Of a stretch of DNA of 8,625 bases, positions 1 through 5,344 are shown piece after piece (within the stretch, counting starts at the first letter, position 1; the number at the start of each line of letters is the position of its first letter). Source of the DNA: an uncultured Peptococcaceae bacterium (GTDB lineage: Bacteria > Bacillota > Peptococcia > Peptococcales > Peptococcaceae); assembly GCA_900553245.1 (NCBI GenBank), contig USCP01000074.1, positions 1 to 8,625 of the forward strand, written 5' to 3'. The notes under the pieces are model-generated. The model did no database searches. It saw nothing but the letters and a program-made list of their open reading frames with translations, and was not told the origin of the DNA. Both the position numbers and the translations under genes were made by a program.

Positions 1-503
1 CCCACGCAGCAGCTTGGGGTTCTGAGGTTAGATCAGGAACCACCCAAGTCCCAACCAGCTTCAGAAAGGTCATTGAAGCATGGTTGCAATTCATCGGTAG
101 TAGTACCGAGGAATACGATGTCACCGGTAGCACCATGCATGTTGGTTAAACCGGAGCCGTGCTTTTCCCAAATGTCGCACAAAGTGCGAAGGTCGGAAGT
201 CTTGTAGAAGAAACCGGAAGGTTGGTTAACACGAACAGTGTGGAATTCGGTTACTGCTGGGTATTTTTCAGGCTTTAAGGTATAACGACCTACAACACCG
301 CCGCCGTAACCGCGTACGCCTACGATACCACCGTGCTTCCAAAGTGGTTTTCTGATTTCATAAGATTCTTCCAATAAATCGAGCAAAGTATTACAAACTT
401 CTGGTCTGACGGAAGTAGCTTTTTCAATTTCTTTTACGAAGGAAGGCCATTGGCCATTCTTCATCTCTTCCATCATCGGTCTATTGTTGGTTGACAAATC
501 CAT
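1..503 (-). CDS. dsrA: Dissimilatory sulfite reductase alpha subunit (DsrA), 5' part, cut by the window edge and interrupted by an in-frame TGA
   Basis: DsrA pairs with DsrB in the cytoplasmic siroheme/[4Fe-4S] enzyme that reduces sulfite with six electrons. The translation carries the family's N-terminal landmarks: WPSFVKEIE (19-27), WKHGGIVGVRGYGGGVVGRY (55-74), FHTVRVNQPSGFFY (87-100), LCDIWEKHGSGLTNMHGATGD (108-128) and WDLGGS (151-156). Codon 157 is TGA where known DsrA proteins have Gly (GGSGSNLRTP). After it the same frame reads SNLRTPSCCVG to base 1, ending in the first cysteines of the cofactor-binding stretch. A full DsrA has about 400-440 residues, so most of the gene lies beyond the window. 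The ATG at 501-503 follows a GGAGGTG Shine-Dalgarno (507-511) only 3 nt away; a TTG at codon 3 would have better spacing. The gene lies 43 nt after the ferredoxin gene, with a hairpin in the gap. Family identity is very secure. Whether the gene is functional is open: if the TGA is real and not read through, this is a pseudogene. Confidence 0.9.
33..35 (-). other. In-frame TGA replacing a conserved glycine codon of dsrA
   Basis: The minus-strand codon at 35-33 is TGA. The peptide before it (WDLGGS) and after it (SNLRTPSCCVG, bases 32-1) join into a continuous DsrA match with exactly one residue missing, a glycine. One base explains it: GGA to TGA, which is an A at plus-strand position 35 where C is expected. 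No frame change is involved. The downstream bases show no convincing bacterial SECIS hairpin, and selenocysteine is not expected at this position. Confidence 0.85.
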
Positions 504-519
504 ACACCTCCATATTATT

Positions 520-541
520 TGTCACAGTTCCGCCTGTGACA
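520..541 (-). promoter_or_regulatory. Perfect 8-bp inverted repeat / mRNA hairpin between the ferredoxin gene and dsrA
   Basis: The arms TGTCACAG and CTGTGACA pair perfectly around a 6-nt loop (GCGGAA on the transcribed strand). The hairpin starts 5 nt after the ferredoxin stop codon and ends 8 nt before the dsrA Shine-Dalgarno. No U-tract follows on either strand, so it is not a normal intrinsic terminator. It may be an RNA element setting the stability or processing of the dsrA message. As DNA, 22 bp with 8-bp half-sites and N6 has the dimensions of a dimeric operator. The structure is seen; both roles are inferred. Confidence 0.6.
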
Positions 542-546
542 GAAAA

Positions 547-729
547 TCAATATTCGTTCAATGAAATAGCGCCTGCTGGGCAAACTGCAACGCAAGTTTG
601 GCAACCGATGCATTCTGCTTCGGTAACAGTAGAAACGCCGTCTAACATTTCATAAACGTTTTGTGGGCAGTTGGATGCGCAAGCACCACAGCCAACACAA
701 GTAGCTTCATCAACTTCTACTAAGAACAT
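547..729 (-). CDS. 2[4Fe-4S] ferredoxin in the dsr locus
   Basis: This 60-residue soluble ferredoxin is a cytoplasmic electron carrier with two cubane clusters. The two ligand motifs are complete: C11-x2-C14-x2-C17-x3-C21-P and C40-x2-C43-x2-C46-x3-C50-P. They sit in the usual pseudo-twofold arrangement of clostridial-type ferredoxins, and the length is normal for that class. The ATG at 727-729 has a good Shine-Dalgarno, AAGGAG at 739-744, with a 9-nt gap. It lies 140 nt after the dsrN-like gene and 43 nt before dsrA. Small ferredoxins are known next to dsrAB in several sulfite and sulfate reducers. From that context, electron delivery to sulfite reductase is likely, though the sequence alone would fit any low-potential ferredoxin task. 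The TGA stop gives a protein of exactly family length, which shows that TGA is a normal stop here. Confidence 0.93.
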   Translation of the reverse strand: MFLVEVDEATCVGCGACASNCPQNVYEMLDGVSTVTEAECIGCQTCVAVCPAGAISLNEY

Positions 730-869
730 ATTTTTCCTCTCCTTCCATTCTGAATTATCTACTTTGTCATCATCTGACTTTTAACTCATCTACTTTTCAT
801 AGTTTCTCACACTTTGTGAATTTTTGCAATAAACAGCACGGGAGTTAGTCCGTAATTCTCTTATATCAA
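730..869 (-). other. 140-nt gap upstream of the ferredoxin gene
   Basis: The gap holds the ferredoxin Shine-Dalgarno, three imperfect direct repeats (757-797) and a small inverted repeat TCACA-N3-TGTGA (807-819). I found no convincing -35/-10 pair at 16-18 bp spacing and no terminator with a U-tract after the dsrN-like gene. Read-through from upstream is therefore the simplest view, but an activator-dependent promoter using the repeats is possible. Confidence 0.4.
757..797 (-). repeat. Three imperfect direct repeats upstream of the ferredoxin-dsrA genes
   Basis: On the plus strand the copies are ATCTACTTT (757-765), ATCTGACTTTT (772-782) and ATCTACTTTT (788-797). On the transcribed strand the core is AAAGTAGAT, with one inserted C in the middle copy. 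Starts are 15 and 16 nt apart, about one and a half helical turns. They could bind a regulator or be chance repetition in AT-rich spacer DNA. Confidence 0.35.
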
Positions 870-2300
870 CTATAAACGCCACTTATTTTTATGGAACTTG
901 TGTGCCATTTTCACAAAATTTTCAGCCCATATCGAAGATGAAGCTGCATGAAAATGATGATAAGTTGCGAAGGTATTTTTATAAACCAAGCCATCAAAAG
1001 GTGTTTCGTTAATAGTAACGAGTCCTTTCCCTCGTTTGGTTTCAAAGCCACACGGCGGCACTGTTTGGCCATCTGCGAAGCGAACACTGGAATGGTGAAA
1101 TTCATGCCCTTTTAATTCAATATTTTCAGGGAAGAACGGATTCTCCTTTGTTGTCCGTTGAATCGCATACCCATGACCGACAGGTTTTTTCTCCATAGCA
1201 ACGCTACAGTCAAATACACCAACCATCGAGTTGTGATTGTTTTCACTAACGAGGTCCTTGACCAAGTACATAAGCCCACCACATTCGGCATAGATTGGCA
1301 TACCGTTTTCAGATGCATTCTTCACATCGCATCGCATGCTTTCATTGGCTTCCAATTCGGCAGCAAACATTTCAGGGAAACCGCCCCCTATATAAAGCCC
1401 ATCCAAATCCGGTAAGTGCGCATCATTCATTGCATCCAAATACACAATATCTGCGCCCTGCGCCTCTAGTGCCTCAATGTTTTCCGGATAATAAAAACTA
1501 AAGGCACGGTCTTTGAAGACACCGATGTTCACGGTTTCTTTGATTTCAATCATTGGACGCTTCGGCATGGTATCAGTGAGCGCCGGTGCTGCTTTTGCAA
1601 TTTCTAAAATGGCATCAATGTTAACATTGTCACTAACCAATTTTCCTAAACGATCAATGCGAGAATGTAGGGCATCTTGCTCATTTGCAGGAATAAGCCC
1701 CAAATGACGGTCCGGAATTTCAATGTCTTTGGTCTTTGGAAGTGCCCCTAAAAGAGGGACATCACAATATTCTTCGATGCACTTGGTCATAATATTTAAA
1801 TGACGTGGGCGCGCTACTTGATTCAATACGACACCTGCTACTTTGACGCGCTTATCAAAGTTTACAACGCCGTTAATCAATGCAGCAACACTTCGAGTAA
1901 TGCGGTTACTGCTAACAACCAAAATCACCGGTGCTTGCAAGGTGACCGCCAACTCAGCGGTGCTATTGCTACCTTGCCAGTCCAAGCCGTCAAACATCCC
2001 CATGGCCCCCTCAACAATGGCAATGTCTTTATCTTTGCCATGGGTGCACATGGAATGAATGATTTGATCTTTTGTCATCATGACGCCGTCGAGATTACGG
2101 CATGGCACTCCACTTGCAAAGGTGGACCAGCTTGGGTCGATATAGTCCGGTCCTTTTTTGAACCCTTGCAATAGAATACCACGTTCACGAAGGGCTCGTT
2201 GGAGCCCTATGGTAAACGTGGTCTTGCCAGAGCGCCCTTGGATTGCCGCTACGACGAGTCGCGGAATCTGATATTGTGTTTGCTCTGTGTTTGTATTCAT
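870..2300 (-). CDS. dsrN: CbiA/CobB-type a,c-diamide synthase, probable siroheme amidase DsrN
   Basis: This is a glutamine-dependent, ATP-using amidotransferase of the cobyrinate a,c-diamide synthase family, 476 residues (family about 450-480). The N-terminal dethiobiotin-synthetase-like domain has a P-loop QGRSGKTT (21-28), KKGPDYIDP (48-56) and EGAMGMFDG (97-105). The C-terminal class I glutamine amidotransferase domain has GGGFPE (305-310), nucleophile Cys340 in YAECGGLMYL, GHEFHHS (398-404) and a histidine-rich TYHHFHA (446-452) where the catalytic His is expected. Two genes from dsrA, the homologue is best read as DsrN, which amidates siroheme to the siroamide found in DsrAB. A cobalamin-pathway CbiA/CobB is the alternative, but no other cobalamin gene is present. 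The start codon is only 5 nt after the leuS stop, with a weak GTAGG (2310-2314) inside leuS, so translational coupling to leuS is likely. Family is certain; the DsrN assignment rests on context. Confidence 0.85.
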   Translation of the reverse strand: MNTNTEQTQYQIPRLVVAAIQGRSGKTTFTIGLQRALRERGILLQGFKKGPDYIDPSWSTFASGVPCRNLDGVMMTKDQIIHSMCTHGKDKDIAIVEGAMGMFDGLDWQGSNSTAELAVTLQAPVILVVSSNRITRSVAALINGVVNFDKRVKVAGVVLNQVARPRHLNIMTKCIEEYCDVPLLGALPKTKDIEIPDRHLGLIPANEQDALHSRIDRLGKLVSDNVNIDAILEIAKAAPALTDTMPKRPMIEIKETVNIGVFKDRAFSFYYPENIEALEAQGADIVYLDAMNDAHLPDLDGLYIGGGFPEMFAAELEANESMRCDVKNASENGMPIYAECGGLMYLVKDLVSENNHNSMVGVFDCSVAMEKKPVGHGYAIQRTTKENPFFPENIELKGHEFHHSSVRFADGQTVPPCGFETKRGKGLVTINETPFDGLVYKNTFATYHHFHAASSSIWAENFVKMAHKFHKNKWRL

Positions 2301-2305
2301 ATTGA

Positions 2306-4765
2306 TTAACCTACTACGATATTAACGAGTTTGCCCGGTACAACGATGGTCTTACGAACGGTCTTATCGGCAATGGCATCTTGTACCTTTTGTTCTTGCA
2401 TGGCTTGCTCAATAATGCTGTCTTTATCTAAGTCGCTGGCAACAACAATGCGTGCTTTAAGCTTGCCGTTGACTTGAACGACCATTTCCACTTCATCCAC
2501 TTGAAGAGCGGCAGGGTCCACTTCAGGCCACTTTTGCATGTGAATGCTTTCAGTATGGCCGGTCTTTTCCCACATTTCTTCTGCGAGGTGTGGGGTGATT
2601 GGTGCCAAGAGAAGCATCAAGGTTTCCATGGCTTCTTGCATTGCAGGGCTTACCTTTTGACCGTTATTTTCTCTGAAATGATACATCCCATTGACCATTT
2701 CCATAATGGAGGAAATAGCGGTGTTGAAGTTAAAGCGTTTAGACACGTCATCGGTCACACGTTTAATGGTAGTGTGGGTCAAACGACGCAATTCCTTATC
2801 TGCACCTTCCGGTGCATCGCCCACTTCATCCTCAAGATAGTATTCGAGGAAGCGCCATACACGATTTAAGAAACGGTAGCAGCCTTCAACAGCACGATCG
2901 TTCCATTCAAGGTCACGATCCGGTGGTGCCGCAAAGAGGATAAAGAGTCTTGCGGTATCGGCACCGTATTGTGCGAGGATGTCTTCAGGAGATACGATAT
3001 TCCCCTTAGACTTACTCATCTTGGTCCCATCTTTTAATACCATCCCTTGGGTGAGGAGGTTTTGGAACGGTTCATCGGTTTTGCACATACCGAAGTCATG
3101 GAATACTTTAGTGAAGAAACGTGCATATAACAAGTGAAGAATAGCGTGTTCTACACCACCGATGTATTGGTCAACACCGTTTTCCATCCAGAAGTCCGCT
3201 TTGTCTTTCGCGAATGGCATTTCGGTGTTGTGCGGGTCGCAGTAACGCAAGAAATACCAGCTGGAGCAGACAAAGGTGTCCATGGTATCGGTTTCACGAC
3301 GTGCAGGCTTACCACAGATAGGACAAGTGGTTTCAACAAAGTCCTTTACATAATTCAATGGGGATTCGCCGTTTGCCTTAAATTCCACATCTTCAGGGAG
3401 CATGACAGGCAATTGGTCTTCCGGTACAGGAACCGCCCCACAGTCATCACAATAAATAATAGGAATTGGTGCCCCCCAGAAACGTTGACGGGAAATCAAC
3501 CAATCTCTCAAACGGAAGTTTACTGTTTGATGGCCTTTGCCCATTTCATCGAGCTTTGCAACGATGGCACGACCGGCTTCAACGTTATTCATACCGTTAA
3601 ATTCACCGGAGTTCATCATGATCCCTTCATCCACGTAAGCTGCTTCCATTTCGTCCACAGTCAATACATGTTCCTTCGGAGTAACAACCACTTCAATTGG
3701 ATGGCCGAATTTCTTCGCAAACATAAAGTCACGTTCGTCATGCGCAGGTACACCCATAACGGCACCGGTACCATATTCATAGATGACATAGTTACCAACA
3801 AAGATTGGCACTTGCTTGCCGTTAATAGGGTTTACTGCATAGGCGCCGGTAAACACCCCTTCTTTTTCAGTTTCATTGGAGGTACGTTCGATTTCGCTCA
3901 TCTTGGTGGTACGGTCGATGAATTCTTGAACGGTCGCTGCTTCAGCCTTTCCTTCAATAAATTTTTGTACCAATGGGTGTTCCGGTGCAAGCACCACATA
4001 GGTTACCCCAAAAAGGGTGTCCGGACGGGTGGTAAACACTTCAAAGGTATCGCCTGTTTCCGCTTCAAAGGTAATCATTGCCCCTTCGCTGCGACCAATC
4101 CAGTTTTCTTGCATAATCTTAACCTTGTTTGGCCAGCCTTCCAATTTATCGAGGTCGTCCAACAAGCGTTGTGCATAATCGGTAATTTTGAAGAACCATT
4201 GGTCCAAGGATTTCTTTTCTACGATGGAATCGCAACGTTCACATTTGCCATCTACAACCTGTTCGTTTGCCAATACGGTTTGGCAACTTGGGCACCAGTT
4301 TACATTGGCATTTTTCTTGTATGCCAAGTTATTTTTGTAGAGTTGTAAGAAAATCCATTGTGTCCAACGATAGTAGTCAGGCATGCAGGTGGTTGCTTCG
4401 CGATCCCAGTCAAAGCTCAAGCCAAGTGCATTAAATTGGCGCTTCATATTGGCAATGTTTTCGCGAGTCCATTTTGCCGGTGGCACACCATGTTTAATGG
4501 CTGCATTTTCTGCAGGCAAACCAAAGGAGTCCCAGCCCATTGGATGTAACACGTTGTAGCCATGCATGGTTTTGAAGCGTGCAATAACATCACCAATAGA
4601 GTAGTTACGCACGTGACCCATATGAAGGTTACCAGATGGGTATGGGAACATTTCTAAGCAGTAATAATTTGGCTTGGTGGTGTCATCTGCTTTATAGAGA
4701 TTTTCCTCCGCCCATTTCTGCTGCCATTTTGATTCTATTTTCTTAAAATCATATTGTTCAATCAT
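2306..4765 (-). CDS. leuS: Leucyl-tRNA synthetase
   Basis: This cytoplasmic class Ia synthetase charges tRNA-Leu. At 819 residues it is complete and of usual bacterial size. The HIGH-type signature is YPSGNLHMGH (42-51), and zinc-module cysteines are C158/C161 and C175/C178. The CP1 editing domain shows TTRPDT (245-250) and GTGAVMGVPAHDERD (332-346), which hydrolyse mischarged tRNA. Further cysteine pairs are C439/C442 and C481/C484. The KMSKS loop is intact (582-586), followed by the anticodon-binding helices and a C-terminal domain starting near VQVNGKLKARI (763-773). The ATG at 4763-4765 has a modest Shine-Dalgarno, AAGGG at 4776-4780, 10 nt away. The gene has its own promoter (4829-4857) and a leader of about 55 nt. 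That is too short for the T-box riboswitch that often controls leuS in Bacillota. The dsrN-like gene begins 5 nt downstream, so the leuS transcript probably continues into it. Confidence 0.98.
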   Translation of the reverse strand: MIEQYDFKKIESKWQQKWAEENLYKADDTTKPNYYCLEMFPYPSGNLHMGHVRNYSIGDVIARFKTMHGYNVLHPMGWDSFGLPAENAAIKHGVPPAKWTRENIANMKRQFNALGLSFDWDREATTCMPDYYRWTQWIFLQLYKNNLAYKKNANVNWCPSCQTVLANEQVVDGKCERCDSIVEKKSLDQWFFKITDYAQRLLDDLDKLEGWPNKVKIMQENWIGRSEGAMITFEAETGDTFEVFTTRPDTLFGVTYVVLAPEHPLVQKFIEGKAEAATVQEFIDRTTKMSEIERTSNETEKEGVFTGAYAVNPINGKQVPIFVGNYVIYEYGTGAVMGVPAHDERDFMFAKKFGHPIEVVVTPKEHVLTVDEMEAAYVDEGIMMNSGEFNGMNNVEAGRAIVAKLDEMGKGHQTVNFRLRDWLISRQRFWGAPIPIIYCDDCGAVPVPEDQLPVMLPEDVEFKANGESPLNYVKDFVETTCPICGKPARRETDTMDTFVCSSWYFLRYCDPHNTEMPFAKDKADFWMENGVDQYIGGVEHAILHLLYARFFTKVFHDFGMCKTDEPFQNLLTQGMVLKDGTKMSKSKGNIVSPEDILAQYGADTARLFILFAAPPDRDLEWNDRAVEGCYRFLNRVWRFLEYYLEDEVGDAPEGADKELRRLTHTTIKRVTDDVSKRFNFNTAISSIMEMVNGMYHFRENNGQKVSPAMQEAMETLMLLLAPITPHLAEEMWEKTGHTESIHMQKWPEVDPAALQVDEVEMVVQVNGKLKARIVVASDLDKDSIIEQAMQEQKVQDAIADKTVRKTIVVPGKLVNIVVG

Positions 4766-4802
4766 CTTTCAAAGGCCCTTTCTTTTTCTCCCTCTGTACT
4801 AT

Positions 4803-4824
4803 AACAACGGAAGAATTCGTTGTT
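4803..4824 (-). promoter_or_regulatory. Hairpin at the 5' end of the leuS leader
   Basis: AACAACG (transcribed strand, 4824-4818) pairs perfectly with CGTTGTT (4809-4803) around an 8-nt loop. The stem begins within a few nucleotides of the start site predicted by the promoter (about 4821-4823). A 5'-terminal stem can protect an mRNA from 5'-end-dependent decay; that role is inferred. Confidence 0.45.
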
Positions 4825-4828
4825 TTCT

Positions 4829-4857
4829 ATTATAATAATTATCCCAAGGAACGTCAA
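4829..4857 (-). promoter_or_regulatory. Sigma-A promoter of leuS
   Basis: The transcribed strand reads TTGACG (4857-4852), a 17-bp spacer, then TATAAT (4834-4829). That is five of six bases at -35 and six of six at -10 with ideal spacing. It lies downstream of the terminator at 4920-4959 and about 65 bp before the leuS ATG. Start of transcription is expected near 4822. By sequence this is the strongest promoter in the window, and it probably also drives the downstream dsr genes. Confidence 0.88.
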
Positions 4858-4863
4858 CGTTCC
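4848..4863. promoter_or_regulatory. Inverted repeat overlapping the leuS -35 box
   Basis: GGAACGT and ACGTTCC form a perfect 7-bp inverted repeat with a 2-bp centre, and the -35 hexamer (4852-4857) lies inside it. A dimeric repressor bound here would block RNA polymerase. The spacing does not match the Gram-positive LexA box (GAAC-N4-GTTC; here the gap is N6). The binding protein is unknown and the operator role is inferred. Confidence 0.4.
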
Positions 4864-4919
4864 CACCGGGCTTCTCCATCACTATTTTTTAATATCAGCT
4901 ATTCACCGTAAAGGTATAC

Positions 4920-4959
4920 AAAAAGCGGGGCGCTTCTGTTTGAAGCACCTCGCTTTTTT
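4920..4959 (-). terminator. Intrinsic terminator of the pheT-lgt-regulator unit
   Basis: A 17-position stem (arms 4942-4958 and 4920-4936) has one A-C mismatch and one G-U pair around a 5-nt loop. Its GC-rich middle is flanked by an A-run upstream and a T-run (4924-4920) on the transcribed strand. It starts about 10 nt after the stop codon of the DtxR-family gene. Because A- and T-runs flank both sides it may work in both directions, but no converging gene is present. Confidence 0.92.
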
Positions 4960-4969
4960 GTTGTAAGCC

Positions 4970-5344
4970 TTACTTTTCATTCAGTTTAGCCGCAATTTTT
5001 TCGATGGTTTCCTCACTGACAATATGTTCAATGCGACAGGCATCTTCTTCTGCTACATCCGGCGCCACACCGAATATTTCAATCAACGCCGCTTGGATTA
5101 AGCGATGTCTGCGTGCCACATTCTCTGCCTTGGCTAAGCCAAGATCGGTCAGGTGAATGTATTTTTTGCCATCCATGTAGATGAGTCCTTTTTCGGAAAG
5201 AATTTTCATGGCACGACTCACACTTGGCTTTGAATAGTCCAAGGCATGAGCAACGTCAATGCTTCTCACCTGTTCCATTTGCTTTTGCAAACGCAGGATG
5301 GTTTCCAGATAATCTTCACCGGATTCGTAAATATCATTTGGCAT
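4970..5344 (-). CDS. DtxR/MntR-family metal-dependent transcriptional regulator
   Basis: This 124-residue cytoplasmic repressor binds DNA when loaded with Fe(II) or Mn(II). A winged helix-turn-helix spans about 10-70: GEDYLETIL, VRSIDVAHALDYSKPSVSRAMKIL as the HTH, then a wing ending in HLTDLG. A dimerisation/metal domain follows, with RRHRLIQ (78-84) and EEDACRIEHIVSEET (99-113). It lacks the SH3-like third domain of true DtxR and so has the short MntR layout. Expected metal ligands are D11, E14, H80, C103, E106 and H107; C103 resembles iron-sensing DtxR, while D11 resembles MntR. I chose ATG 5342-5344 because AAGGGG (5353-5358) sits 8 nt upstream. A GTG at 5351-5353 would extend the protein by three residues but overlaps that ribosome binding site. 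The gene overlaps lgt by 11 nt and ends just before a terminator, so it is the last gene of the pheT-lgt unit. Family is secure; the metal is not. Confidence 0.92.
   Translation of the reverse strand: MPNDIYESGEDYLETILRLQKQMEQVRSIDVAHALDYSKPSVSRAMKILSEKGLIYMDGKKYIHLTDLGLAKAENVARRHRLIQAALIEIFGVAPDVAEEDACRIEHIVSEETIEKIAAKLNEK

Noticed and set aside
33..35. TGA read as glycine by a variant genetic code (Gracilibacteria/SR1 type)
   Set aside because: It is attractive because glycine is the expected residue. However, TGA ends the 60-residue ferredoxin at family length and ends lgt at the normal place, and leuS and pheT (over 1600 codons) contain no internal TGA. One codon is not evidence for reassignment.
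1..35. Selenocysteine insertion at the dsrA TGA
   Set aside because: The family has glycine here, not cysteine, and the bases just downstream form no stable stem-loop with the size and apical features of a bacterial SECIS element.
807..820. Rex-like redox operator
   Set aside because: Rex boxes have TTGTG facing CACAA across a central spacer. Here the half-sites are in the opposite order, so it is not a Rex site.
838..853. Possible terminator after the dsrN-like gene (ACGG...CCGT)
   Set aside because: Only four base pairs around an 8-nt loop and no T-run follow, so it is too weak to call.
3134..4348. 404-codon open frame on the plus strand, antisense to leuS
   Set aside because: Same reasoning: it lies wholly inside leuS, its composition is shadow-like and no family is recognisable.
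4766..4919. T-box riboswitch before leuS
   Set aside because: I looked for the T-box core and antiterminator/terminator pair and found neither; the promoter at 4829-4857 leaves no room for one.
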